A program made the position numbers and the translations under genes. A DNA stretch of 64,000 bases. Origin: Caryophanales bacterium UBA784. Its GTDB lineage: Bacteria > Bacillota_I > Bacilli_A > RFN20 > CAG-288. The stretch is taken from positions 62,001 through 126,000 of the forward strand of contig DBJE01000013.1 in assembly GCA_002297045.1 (NCBI GenBank). The letters are read 5' to 3'. Under the pieces are notes generated by a model, which worked only from the letters and a program-made list of their open reading frames with translations, made no database searches and had not been told where the DNA came from. Positions 44,640-53,087 of this stretch are shown here, piece by piece; positions within the stretch are counted from its first letter, which is position 1; every line of letters begins with the position of its first letter.

Positions 44640-45647
44640 ATGGCCATATTTGCATTAGACAGGATGGGCTCGGACTTAGGTCCTAATGAATTATCCAAAG
44701 CGGTTTCCGGTTATCTTACCCGCGACAAGGCGGCCAAGGTTCTTCTTTTCGGGGATGGTGCGCTTCTTAAACGTCTTCTTTCCGGAGATCCGAATTTCTC
44801 CCGGAGGGAAATCCGTCCTACGGAAGAGGTCATTCCTAGGGAAATCAAGCCTCTTGATTTCCTCCGAAAGAAACAATCGTCGAGGTATCAGGCTATCGAT
44901 GCCGTAAGAAATAAAGAGGCGGACTGTGTCATCACGGCAGGTTCGACCGGTGGATTCATCACCGGCGCCACAAGGCTTTTGCGGAATATTGACGGAGTGA
45001 CGCGGGCCGGCCTTTGTGTTGCCATGCCGACGCTGGAAAACCATCCCTGTGTCACTAGGGATGTCGGGGCAAACAATACAAACGAAGCCATTGATCTTGT
45101 CGGTTTTGCCAAAAGGGCGAGCCTTTATGCCAAGGAAGTCCTAAAGAGGGATTCTCCTCGCGTCTTTACTCTTTCTAACGGAGAAGAGGAAGGCAAAGGG
45201 ACGGAGGAAATCGTCAAAGCCGGAGAGAGGCTAAGAGAGATTCACTCGGTGAACTATCTAGGCAATGTCGAAGCCCGTTATGCCTTAGACGGAAAACGGG
45301 ATGTCGTCATCGCACCAGGCTTTGCCGGAAACATCTTCCTCAAATCCGTCGAGGGAAGGGCAAAATTCAGGGGGAAGAAAAGGAGTGATGCCTTCCGTCA
45401 TAGCCTAGGGACAAAGATCGGCTATCTATTTGTCCGTAAACAGATTAAGGCAAGGAAGTCATCCCTTGACTATAAGGCGTACGGAGGAGCCTATCTTCTT
45501 GGCGTGAACGGAATCTGCGTGAAATCCCATGGCAATGCCAATGCCTATACGTTTGAAAAGGCAAGGGATGTGGCGAAAAAGAGGGTCGACAGCGGACTTC
45601 TGGAAAAGAGGAAAAACGAGTTCAAACATGATTCAGACAACGCTTGA
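44640..45647 (+). CDS. plsX: Phosphate acyltransferase PlsX
   Basis: A 335-residue enzyme that exchanges acyl groups between ACP and phosphate, feeding phospholipid synthesis with acyl-phosphate. The N-terminus reads IFALDMMGSD once AGG is Met, close to the AVDAMGGD of relatives. VITAGSTGGFITGATRLL, GANNTNEAIDLVGFA, YLGNVEA and APGFAGNIFLKS follow in family order. AGGAGG lies 6 bases before the ATG, with TAAAAT at 44605-44610. It overlaps rnc by 20 bases; the fabD-fabG-acpP genes found at this place in Bacillus are absent. Confidence 0.95.
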   Translation: MAIFALDRMGSDLGPNELSKAVSGYLTRDKAAKVLLFGDGALLKRLLSGDPNFSRREIRPTEEVIPREIKPLDFLRKKQSSRYQAIDAVRNKEADCVITAGSTGGFITGATRLLRNIDGVTRAGLCVAMPTLENHPCVTRDVGANNTNEAIDLVGFAKRASLYAKEVLKRDSPRVFTLSNGEEEGKGTEEIVKAGERLREIHSVNYLGNVEARYALDGKRDVVIAPGFAGNIFLKSVEGRAKFRGKKRSDAFRHSLGTKIGYLFVRKQIKARKSSLDYKAYGGAYLLGVNGICVKSHGNANAYTFEKARDVAKKRVDSGLLEKRKNEFKHDSDNA

Positions 45648-46332
45648 GGAAGTCTTTCACCGATTTAAAATCACTCCGAACGACATCTCCCTGTATGAGA
45701 TGGCCTTTACCCATGCCTCCTATACGAATGAACATAAGGACAGTCCCTGTTATGACCGGCTTGAGTTTTTGGGCGACTCCCTTTTAGACAGGATAGTGGG
45801 AGACAGGGTCTACCATCATTTTCCCTCCTCTCCTTCCGGCGTGCTAAGCAAAGCACGGTCGGCACTAGTCGAAGGGAAAACCTTGACGGAATTATCAGAG
45901 AATGTCTTTGGTTTTGCTTCCCTTGTCCGCTATAGTGAAGGGGAGAAGTCAAACCATCGGTTCCATTCCCACATTAACGAGGATGTCTTTGAATCCTTCG
46001 TTGCTGCCGTTTATCTTGACCAAGGATACGAATTTGTCCGGAAAAGGGTTGTCGATATTTTCACTCCTCTTCTTCCCGAGGCTATCTCTCTTGTCCAGAA
46101 GCGGGATGCCAAGAGCCGCCTTCAGGAAATCAGGGGAGGTGAAGTCATCGACTACGTGGTCGTGTCTAAGAAAAGTGTCGAGAATGCCGCCTCTTGCCAT
46201 TTTGTGGTGGAAGCCCGTTGCCATGGTTTAGTCCTTGGCATCGGTGAAGGACATAATACCAAGGAAGCCGAAGTCAATTCGGCAAAAGATGCCTTGGACA
46301 AGAAAGCAGGTAATCAGAATGGGTCTCATTAA
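45628..46332 (+). CDS. rnc: Ribonuclease III
   Basis: A 234-residue endonuclease for double-stranded RNA that processes rRNA precursors. The catalytic signature is YDRLEFLGDSLLD (acidic residues about 42-50), with a second acidic set in NEDVFESFVAAVYLD. A C-terminal double-stranded-RNA-binding domain begins near residue 155 and ends GHNTKEAEVNSAKDALDK. The start is inside plsX, so translation is coupled, and the end overlaps ftsY by 14 bases. Confidence 0.96.
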   Translation: MIQTTLEEVFHRFKITPNDISLYEMAFTHASYTNEHKDSPCYDRLEFLGDSLLDRIVGDRVYHHFPSSPSGVLSKARSALVEGKTLTELSENVFGFASLVRYSEGEKSNHRFHSHINEDVFESFVAAVYLDQGYEFVRKRVVDIFTPLLPEAISLVQKRDAKSRLQEIRGGEVIDYVVVSKKSVENAASCHFVVEARCHGLVLGIGEGHNTKEAEVNSAKDALDKKAGNQNGSH

Positions 46333-47392
46333 TTTTCTTAAGCAGAAATTCGGAAAGCATAAGGAAGAAGAGAAGAAAGAAGCTCCTGTTTCTTCTGATT
46401 CCAGTAAGAAAGAAAGGGAAGAAAAGGTTCCTTCCCCTGTCCACAAAGAGACGGAGGAAGAAATCGATGCCAAGTATGTAGCCGGGCTTGACCGCTCCCG
46501 TATCGGATTCACGGAAAAGCTGAAAAAGCTTGCTTCCAGCAATAAAATTGTCAACGCTGACTATTTTTCTTCCTTGGAGCGGATTCTTATCGAAGCCGAT
46601 GTCGGTGTAGACCTGACTCTTGAACTGATTAAAGAAACACAGAGGGAGGCATCGGCTAAAGAGATTACTGATGCCAAGAGTCTTAATGATCTTCTGATTG
46701 ATAAAAGGTTTGTTTCTTATGCCAATAAGGGCGGAAGCTTCTCCACCGAGATCAATAGGGCGAAGGAAGGGCCTACTGTTGTCTTTCTCTGCGGCGTGAA
46801 CGGAGTCGGAAAAACCACCACGCTTGCCAAGCTTGCCCATAAGTACATCCAAAGAGGAAAAAAGGTTTTGATTGTCGCGGGGGATACCTTCCGTGCCGGA
46901 GCCGTCGAACAGCTTGCCTTCTGGGCGGAAAAAGTCCATGCCGATCTTCTTTCCCGTCCGAACTCCGATCCTGCTTCTTTATGTTATGATGCGAGGAAAA
47001 AGGCCAAGGAAGAGAACTATGACAGGGTCTTTGTTGATACCGCAGGCCGTCTACAGAACAAAAAGGGACTCATGGACGAATTATCGAAGATGATCCGGGT
47101 CAGGAAGAAAATCATTCCTGATGCACCGCATGAGACCCTTCTGATTCTCGATGCCAATACCGGCCAGAACGGAATCAGCCAGGCTAGGATTTTCAAGGAG
47201 GCCGTTCCTCTTACCGGCATTGTCATTACTAAGAGGGACGGAACCTCTAAAGGCGGCATTATTCTTGCCATCCGAGATTCCCTTGCCCTTCCGGTTAAAT
47301 TCATCGGGCTTGGCGAAAAAAGGGACGATCTTGAGGAATTCGATCTTGACCGGTATCTCTATGGACTTCTTGTCGGAAGAGAGGAGGAATAG
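46319..47392 (+). CDS. ftsY: Signal recognition particle receptor FtsY
   Basis: A 357-residue SRP receptor GTPase. A charged N-terminal stretch (MGLINFLKQKFGKHKEEEK) precedes the NG domain: CGVNGVGKTTTLAKL (from 158), DTFRAGAVEQL, FVDTAGR (about 238-244) and ITKMDGTSKGG, where the Met is AGG and most FtsY proteins have Leu or Met. It works with Ffh, encoded two genes on. ATG 46319 lies inside the end of rnc. Confidence 0.97.
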   Translation: MGLINFLKQKFGKHKEEEKKEAPVSSDSSKKEREEKVPSPVHKETEEEIDAKYVAGLDRSRIGFTEKLKKLASSNKIVNADYFSSLERILIEADVGVDLTLELIKETQREASAKEITDAKSLNDLLIDKRFVSYANKGGSFSTEINRAKEGPTVVFLCGVNGVGKTTTLAKLAHKYIQRGKKVLIVAGDTFRAGAVEQLAFWAEKVHADLLSRPNSDPASLCYDARKKAKEENYDRVFVDTAGRLQNKKGLMDELSKMIRVRKKIIPDAPHETLLILDANTGQNGISQARIFKEAVPLTGIVITKRDGTSKGGIILAIRDSLALPVKFIGLGEKRDDLEEFDLDRYLYGLLVGREEE

Positions 47393-47395
47393 GAA

Positions 47396-47650
47396 ATGCT
47401 TGGCTATCTGATTTGGATTGTTATTCTCTTTCTTCTTAACACGGTTATCTCCTACACAAGGAACCTCTTGATTCCGACAAACGGCTATATTGCCGAAAGG
47501 AGGACCTCGATTGTCCTTGCCTTTGTCTTTGCCATCATCAATAACTGGCCGGCAGGAAAAAGCAGGTTCAAGACCAGACGGTTTTATGTCTGTTTTAGGG
47601 CGACAGGAATCGTCTTTCTGCTTAGGGACTTCCTCTTCTTTGTCCTATGA
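47396..47650 (+). CDS. Small membrane protein between ftsY and ylxM
   Basis: An 84-residue protein with a first membrane helix at about 3-22 and a weaker hydrophobic segment at about 36-48; the C-terminus is hydrophobic again (IVFLLRDFLFFVL). It begins 3 bases after ftsY and its stop overlaps the next ATG (ATGA), so it is an integral member of the operon. I do not recognise it. Its placement within the SRP genes makes a role in membrane insertion possible but unproven. Confidence 0.65.
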   Translation: MLGYLIWIVILFLLNTVISYTRNLLIPTNGYIAERRTSIVLAFVFAIINNWPAGKSRFKTRRFYVCFRATGIVFLLRDFLFFVL

Positions 47651-47991
47651 GAGAAGAAGGGATTAGGGAAGAGAAGAACCGCTATTGTTCCCTCTTCCTG
47701 ATTTATGGGAATCTTCTGACCAAGACGGTCAGAAGACGGAGGAACTATTTCTTCCTTGACGATTATTCTCTCTCGGAGATAGCCCAGCTTGAGAAGGTTT
47801 CCCGAAACGCCGTCTTCCTCTCCCTAAGCCAAGGGAAGGAGGAAATCGACAAGAGGGAGAAAAGCCTAGGCTTTGCAAAAAAGAGGAAACAGAGGAAAGA
47901 AAGAAGGATGCAAAGGGAAAAAACCGAATCCTTGGAAGAAAGGAAGAAGGGACTACAGGAAAGGGAGGAAGAACTCGATTATGGCATTTGA
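47647..47991 (+). CDS. ylxM: YlxM-like SRP-operon helix-turn-helix protein
   Basis: A 114-residue protein of the UPF0122/YlxM type. The sigma-70 region-4-like HTH is NYFFLDDYSLSEIAQLEKVSRNAV (two parts, residues 33-56). The rest is a highly charged coiled-coil-like tail, longer than in Bacillus. YlxM in streptococci modulates the SRP and is always beside ffh, as here; the two genes overlap by 11 bases. Confidence 0.85.
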   Translation: MREEGIREEKNRYCSLFLIYGNLLTKTVRRRRNYFFLDDYSLSEIAQLEKVSRNAVFLSLSQGKEEIDKREKSLGFAKKRKQRKERRMQREKTESLEERKKGLQEREEELDYGI

Positions 47992-49327
47992 AGCATTAAG
48001 CGACCGGCTTGGACGGATCTTTAAGAAAAGGCGCGGACAGGCGACCTTAAGCGAAAAGAACAGGGAAGACAGGCTAGGAGAAGTCAGAAAAGCCCTGCTT
48101 GAGGCCGATGTCAACTATGACGTTGTTAACGACTTCATCACGGAAGTCCGTAACGAAAGCATCGGACAGAAGGTACTAACCAAGGTATCCCCTGGAGACA
48201 GGGTCGTCAAAATCTGCCATGACAAGATGGCTGCCCTCCTTGGATCAGGGGACAACGATGTTGTTTTCCGTTTGGATGGCAAGCCGACCGTGATTAGGAT
48301 GGTCGGTCTCCAGGGTACAGGTAAGACGACAAGCGCTGCAAAGCTTGCCCAGCTTTTTGAAAAGAAGAACCATAAGAAGGTTCTCTTAGGTGCCCTTGAT
48401 ATTTATCGTCCCGCCGCTATCGACCAGCTGACTAATCTAGGCCTTAAGTGCAATCCTCAGGTGGAAACCTATTCCGATAAGAGCGGAACGCTTCCTCCGG
48501 ATATTGCTCTTGCCGCTTATCAGAAGGCGTGCAACGAACATTACGATATTCTGATTCTCGATACTGCCGGACGGCTGGAGATTGACGAACCGCTGAGGAA
48601 TGAGCTCAAACAGATTCAGCAGAAGGTCAAAGTCGATGAGACCCTTTTGACCGTCGATGCCTTAGTCGGTCAGAATGCCACGAATGTCGCTCTTTCCTTT
48701 GCCAAGCAGATTAAAATCACCGGCCTAGTCAGGACGAAACTTGACGGCGACAGCCGTGGCGGTGCCGCTTTGTCTATTAAGAAACTGACTGGCCTACCGA
48801 TTAAGTATGCCGGAAGGGGCGAAAAGAGGGATGACCTTACAAACTTCCACCCTGAGCGTAGGGCAGACCGAATCCTAGGCAGGGGAGATATCGTTTCCCT
48901 TGTCGAAGAGAGGCAGGAAAAGCTTGATGAAAAGCAGGCCGAAAAGACAGGCCGGCGAAGGGCACAGGGGCAGTTCGATAGGAACGACAGGCTCTCAAGG
49001 ATGAAACAGATTAATAAGCTTGGTTCACTTAAGCGAATCAGGTCCTTGGTCCCAAATAGGCCATCTGTCTCCGATGAACAGATGGATCAGGCCCAGGCAA
49101 GGCTGAAGAAAACCGAGGTCATTATTTCCTCCATGACCCGTCAGGAGAGAAAGAAACCGGAGAGGATCAAATCGAGTCGGAAGATCCGTATTGCCAATGG
49201 CTCCGGAACTTCTCCTAAGGAAGTGACTGCGATTCTGGATTCCTTTGAACAGAGGAAGTCCCGCAGGAAGACTAGGGGAAGGATGGGCGGAGGTTTAATG
49301 GGCGGAAGGTTCCGCCGGAAGAAGTAG
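47981..49327 (+). CDS. ffh: Signal recognition particle protein Ffh (SRP54)
   Basis: A 448-residue SRP GTPase. The NG domain has GLQGTGKTTSAAKLA (109-123), LDTAGRLEID, TKLDGDSRGGAALS and GRGEKRDDL. The M domain (from about 325) binds 4.5S RNA and signal peptides through methionines. Read with the standard code it would be Arg-rich. With AGG as Met it shows FDMNDMLSMMKQINKLG, IMSLVPNMPS and a tail rich in MGG, as in relatives; the first three AGG codons are at 48980, 48989 and 48998. GGGAGG lies 11 bases before ATG 47981. Confidence 0.98.
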   Translation: MAFEALSDRLGRIFKKRRGQATLSEKNREDRLGEVRKALLEADVNYDVVNDFITEVRNESIGQKVLTKVSPGDRVVKICHDKMAALLGSGDNDVVFRLDGKPTVIRMVGLQGTGKTTSAAKLAQLFEKKNHKKVLLGALDIYRPAAIDQLTNLGLKCNPQVETYSDKSGTLPPDIALAAYQKACNEHYDILILDTAGRLEIDEPLRNELKQIQQKVKVDETLLTVDALVGQNATNVALSFAKQIKITGLVRTKLDGDSRGGAALSIKKLTGLPIKYAGRGEKRDDLTNFHPERRADRILGRGDIVSLVEERQEKLDEKQAEKTGRRRAQGQFDRNDRLSRMKQINKLGSLKRIRSLVPNRPSVSDEQMDQAQARLKKTEVIISSMTRQERKKPERIKSSRKIRIANGSGTSPKEVTAILDSFEQRKSRRKTRGRMGGGLMGGRFRRKK

Positions 49328-49901
49328 TCTCGACATCCGCAGAAACATTCAGGATAAACAAAAGACGCTCCCGCTGAGCGTCTTTTTGTTTGAATGAATG
49401 ACAAACAAAGCTAGGATTTATTTCCTGTACAGGTCCAAACATGTCTTTCTTCGGTGCTACGCCTATGATTCCTTCGTTTTCATTTAGCTGATAATAGGAA
49501 TCGATGATTGGACCATATAGGTAAAAGAGATATCCGTCGATGTTGTCCCGTTTTTTTGTTTCGTATTTCAACTCCATCCAGGTATTGTCTTTATATTGAA
49601 TCTGATAGCCAGACATCCTTCCGTTGTTGTAATTGTCTTCTTTATAGATGACTGACTCTTTAATTGCACCACTTAATTCAGAAGTGAAGGCCTCAAAGTT
49701 TTCCTCGGAAGAACCCATTGCTTTCTTCCGCTGGTCTTTTTCGATCCATGCGAAGAAGGAAGCAACATTATCTGTAGGGATGCTAATCTTGTTTTCTAAA
49801 ATCTGTCCTAAATCAGCTTTTTCTGTTGCTTTGCTTTGTCCACATCCCCTAAGAAAAGACCTTAGGAAAAGGCTGAAAATCTTAATTACTTTATGAATCA
49901 T
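49272..49901 (-). CDS. Lipoprotein with doubtful 3' end
   Basis: A 209-codon frame. The signal peptide ends in lipobox LMGC (Cys20), where the Met is AGG at 49848-49850; read as Arg it would be a poor lipobox. The frame runs through the ffh terminator and into the ffh end without a stop. A shift of one frame near 49425 would end the protein with TAA at once, so the native C-terminus has probably been lost by a small frameshift. The domain is unrecognised. It follows the decayed peptidase gene, repeating the peptidase-lipoprotein pairing at 30.7-32.5 kb. Confidence 0.5.
   Translation of the reverse strand: MIHKVIKIFSLFLRSFLRGCGQSKATEKADLGQILENKISIPTDNVASFFAWIEKDQRKKAMGSSEENFEAFTSELSGAIKESVIYKEDNYNNGRMSGYQIQYKDNTWMELKYETKKRDNIDGYLFYLYGPIIDSYYQLNENEGIIGVAPKKDMFGPVQEINPSFVCHSFKQKDAQRERLLFILNVSADVETTSSGGTFRPLNLRPSFP
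49359..49388. terminator. Bidirectional terminator after ffh
   Basis: A perfect 10-bp stem (49360-49369 with 49377-49386), A-rich left and T-rich right. Confidence 0.88.
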
Positions 49902-49910
49902 TTTTCCTCC

Positions 49911-50951
49911 TTACTTTGAAATTATATAATACCGAACAATTTTTTCGGCCGGAATGTAGGCTTCAACCCTTTCATCGTTTAAAACTTGGTTTACGATTAC
50001 CCTAGGATTTGTTGCGCCTGATGAGTTAGAAAGAAAACGATATCCTATTCCAATCCTTGAATGACCATTGATAACGAGAGGAACAAGATTTGCAGTTTCT
50101 AAAATTATTCTACTATAATAATCAAAATCATTGATTTCTGTTGCGGTGTATTGGCCAAATCCTATATCAATCAGGTATTTGCTGTACCCACTAGAGATAT
50201 TGGTGATTAAAGTGCCATAGTCTGTTGTTTTAACATAGTTTGTCCCTAGGTATCTGATGAAATTGTTTACAAGGCTTTTGTTTTCAGTATGCTTGATGGG
50301 GAGATTCGAATATGCTGAAGGGACGACATTAAATCCCCGATCTTCTAAATATGCAAAATACCTTGCCGCAGAAGTGGGAGTACATCCCCGGTTGCTGAAT
50401 TGCGTATTCCTATAGTTCGGCACATTTTTTATTTTAACCTCAGAAAGATAGGAAGAAGAGTAAATATACTGCAAGTAGGATACAGAGCCGGTGTGATCTC
50501 TCAAATTGAAGAAGTTATTTTCTGAAAAAGGCAAATTAGAAGTGTAAAAATATTCCAAGGCTGAAGCATTATCGCTTAAGTCATGGCTTCCCCCTGAATC
50601 AAGTAAAGCGTGAAATGAATAGTCATAATCAGAAAAATACGAATCGCCGATTTAAAGGAAAATAGGAAGATGGATACCTCAGCTCAACTTTAAATGTGTC
50701 TTTGTAAGGACGGTAGAGAATTGAACCTAGCAATGAACCATCGTTTTTTTATAGCGAACAAAGTAGCCATCTCCATTGCTGAAGTGGATTTTCTTCTCAT
50801 AATATGGGAAAGATTCTCCCTCATATCCAAAGGCATCAGAGCTATTCATCCCTAAAATTTCTCTCGTATCAACTGAAGGCGTAAATGGAGTCGGTAGAAG
50901 ATGAGTGATATTTGTTGATGTGAACAAAGCAACAAATAATGCAAGCTTCAT
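49911..50951 (-). pseudogene. Frameshifted secreted cysteine-peptidase-like gene
   Basis: A signal peptide and N-terminal part start at ATG 50949-50951 after GAAAGGAG. The frame ends at a TAG near 50730. One extra base in the run of seven T (plus strand, 50745-50751) would restore GSLLGSILYRPYK. A second shift near 50650-50660 is needed to join the part containing LLDSGGSHDLSDNASALEY. That part runs to 49911 and includes RGCTPTSAARYFAYLEDRG (candidate Cys) and PLVINGHSRIGIGY (candidate His). Two breaks suggest decay, or sequence errors at homopolymers. Flanks are AT-rich. Confidence 0.75.
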
Positions 50952-50969
50952 TTTCTTGCTCCTTTCTTT

Positions 50970-51420
50970 ATGATATTTATATTAATTTATAAAATACATT
51001 TCAATGGCTACCAAATAAAAAAAGGTTAATTCCCTATCAGAGCTAAGATCAATCTAGTAAGGAACATTTTATTGTCAATTGCTTAAATAATCAAATTAAA
51101 TATGTCTTTTTTAGAGACCACAAAAATTCTTGCTTTAGACTCTTTTTTATGTGTCTTGGTGGTCTCATTAGATTGCCTTTCTTCAGTAAGCTATAAATTG
51201 GCTTTTCTTTATTTTTTTCTTATAAAAGCATTTTTAGTTGACACTGCTGATGGAAACCATCTTTTTTCTGAATTTATAAGAATAGATAATTAGTAAATAG
51301 ATTAATGAAAAATTTGAACAAAATTTTCTATCAAAAAATATAAAAACATGAATGAAAGATGAATTTTAACAAGTTCTTGATTGTTTAACTAAAAACAGCC
51401 TCAGAGGAGGGACTCCAAGC
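50970..51420. other. AT-rich non-coding gap
   Basis: About 450 bases of A/T-rich sequence between the decayed peptidase gene and the trmD terminator. A 63-codon frame at 51102-51293 has no Shine-Dalgarno and no recognisable content. I see nothing else. Confidence 0.55.
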
Positions 51421-51444
51421 AAAAAACAGCATCATATGAATGCT
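51421..51444 (-). terminator. Terminator of the rpsP-trmD operon
   Basis: An 8-bp stem with one bulge (51428-51444) followed on the minus strand by G and six T residues. Confidence 0.75.
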
Positions 51445-51450
51445 TAGAGG

Positions 51451-52230
51451 CTATTTTTCTTTTGGAAGAAACTTCTTACCGTTTTCCCTTGCCTCTTTTT
51501 CCTCTTTTGATAAGGTGATACCACTCTTAATTTCTTCGAACAGCGTTCCGTCTAACTTGGTATAAGTCCTCTTGTCAAAAAGATCTTTTCGATAAAAATA
51601 GGTATCTCTCCTCGCCCTTTTTCTTCGATAGCGTTCAATGATTTTATGATTTCCGCAGAACAGAATTTCCGGAATCTTTTTTCCCTCAAAATCAAGAGGA
51701 TAGGTATACTGAGGATATTCAAGAATCGTGTTAGTAAAAGATTCTTCCCTTGTTGAGTCATTCGCAAGAGTGCCCTTTAATAGGCGGATGATACTGTCAC
51801 TGATAAGCCTAGCCGGAATTTCCCCTCCGGAAAGGACATAGTCTCCAACGGAAACCTGTTCGTCGACATAGTCCTCAAAACGGGCATCTACTCCTTCATA
51901 GTGGCCGCAGATAAAACAGATTTCCTTCCTCTTGGAAAAGCGGACCGCATCTTCCTGGGTGTAGGTATGGCCTTTTGGAGAAAGAAGAACCTTATAGGTA
52001 TCGGAAGAGGTGTTGTCCCGGAGACAGCTAACAAGCGGCTCCCTGCGGATAATCCTTCCCGCACCCCCACCGATAGGATGTCCATCCACTCTATGGTTCT
52101 TCCTGGAATACTTTTTTAAATCAATGGTCTGAAAATCGGCAATGCCATTTTCGATGGCACGCCCGACGACAGATGTTTTCTTGAATTCGTTATAGAATTC
52201 AGGAAACAGGGTCCTGATTTTAATGACCAT
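51451..52230 (-). CDS. trmD: tRNA (guanine-37-N1)-methyltransferase
   Basis: A 259-residue SPOUT methyltransferase that makes m1G37 and prevents frameshifting. The knot shows ICGHYEGVDAR and SVGDYVLSGGEIPAMLISDSI (AGG Met), then LEYPQYTYPLDFEGKKIPE and GNHKIIERYRRK. The N-terminal GGGAGMII also carries an AGG Met as in relatives. Its ATG overlaps the rimM stop (TAATG), so the two are coupled. Order rpsP-khpA-rimM-trmD is typical. Confidence 0.97.
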   Translation of the reverse strand: MVIKIRTLFPEFYNEFKKTSVVGRAIENGIADFQTIDLKKYSRKNHRVDGHPIGGGAGRIIRREPLVSCLRDNTSSDTYKVLLSPKGHTYTQEDAVRFSKRKEICFICGHYEGVDARFEDYVDEQVSVGDYVLSGGEIPARLISDSIIRLLKGTLANDSTREESFTNTILEYPQYTYPLDFEGKKIPEILFCGNHKIIERYRRKRARRDTYFYRKDLFDKRTYTKLDGTLFEEIKSGITLSKEEKEARENGKKFLPKEK

Positions 52231-52727
52231 TATTTCCTCAGTTCTTCGCCCTTTTCGGTCAGAACAATCTTCTTTTCCTTACTATCGACATGGTCGATAA
52301 AGATTTCCCTTTGGAAAGGAACGTACTTGCCATCGACAATCAGATAGTCAGCGGCAGGCATCTCCGTCACCTTTTCCACTTTTCCGAATTCTTTCTTTTC
52401 ATCGAAAGACAGAAGGGACATCCCGACTAAATCGTCGTAGAAGAACGTTCCTTTCGGAGCACGGACGTTTGCATAAATATCCTGTCCGATAAAGGCCTGG
52501 ATATCATTGATATCATCATATCCTTCAAGGCCGATGATATAAATCCGGCCGTTCTTTTCCCGGCTTGACGAGATGGTGTAAGCTTTTTTCTCTCCGCTTG
52601 GGTCATTCAGGTAGACTTTTTTTCCCTTTGCAAAACGGATATCGGCAGTGGAGGTCAGAAGAGAAACCTTCAGTTCTCCTTTAAGACCAAAAAAGTTGAC
52701 AATATGTCCGATTTTCTTCCTTGCCAT
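52230..52727 (-). CDS. rimM: 16S rRNA processing protein RimM
   Basis: A 165-residue 30S maturation factor. The N-terminal barrel shows IGHIVNFFGLKGELKV and the C-terminal PRC-barrel has FFYDDLVGMSLLSFDEKKEFGKV (two parts), AADYLIVDGKYVPF and IVLTEKGEE, which ends the family pattern. GAAAGGAG lies 5-6 bases before the ATG. Confidence 0.94.
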   Translation of the reverse strand: MARKKIGHIVNFFGLKGELKVSLLTSTADIRFAKGKKVYLNDPSGEKKAYTISSSREKNGRIYIIGLEGYDDINDIQAFIGQDIYANVRAPKGTFFYDDLVGMSLLSFDEKKEFGKVEKVTEMPAADYLIVDGKYVPFQREIFIDHVDSKEKKIVLTEKGEELRK

Positions 52728-52756
52728 TTTTTCTCCTTTCTAATAAGTAAAGAAAT

Positions 52757-52779
52757 GGGGAGCGTAATATGCGCTCCCC
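52757..52779 (-). terminator. Hairpin between khpA and rimM (partial terminator or attenuator)
   Basis: A perfect 8-bp stem (52757-52764 with 52772-52779) with a 7-base loop. The minus-strand tail is only ATTTCTTTA, so read-through to rimM is likely. Confidence 0.55.
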
Positions 52780-52785
52780 TTTCTT

Positions 52786-53085
52786 TTATTTTCCGCCTAC
52801 TGTCTTGTAATGATCGAAGGAATCAAAGCGAAGATGGACTTTCTTTCGCCTGTTCTTGATGGAGACATTGAGAATGGTGCGGAGCGAATCGGAAATGACA
52901 CCATGCCGTCCGATGAGCTTTCCTAAGTCATCCTTTTCACAGAGAATGAGATAAGTCTGTTCCCGGCGTCCTAAGTCTTCTTCCTTGTCGAGGCGTTTGA
53001 TTGTGATCACTTCCGGTTTGCTAACCAAAGGCTCGACAAGAGAACGGATATCGTCAGTCAAATCAAGGTTAGTGCCGTTGACCAT
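52786..53085 (-). CDS. khpA: KH-domain RNA-binding protein KhpA
   Basis: A 99-residue RNA-binding protein. The KH signature is GKLIGRHGVISDSLRTIL near residues 53-70. An N-terminal VEPLVSKPE segment is typical of the YlqC/KhpA family, which acts with KhpB in small-RNA and division control. It is about 20 residues longer than usual at the C-terminus. It starts 2 bases after the rpsP stop, the same order as in Bacillus. Confidence 0.9.
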   Translation of the reverse strand: MVNGTNLDLTDDIRSLVEPLVSKPEVITIKRLDKEEDLGRREQTYLILCEKDDLGKLIGRHGVISDSLRTILNVSIKNRRKKVHLRFDSFDHYKTVGGK

Positions 53086-53087
53086 GT

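Noticed and set aside
51102..51293. 63-codon hydrophobic frame in the AT-rich gap
   Set aside because: No Shine-Dalgarno, no homology recognised, composition as expected by chance.
30480..51360. Similar A-rich strings near 30480-30530 and 51300-51360 as a dispersed repeat
   Set aside because: Resemblance is limited to A runs and a short AATGAAAGA string; not enough for a repeat call.
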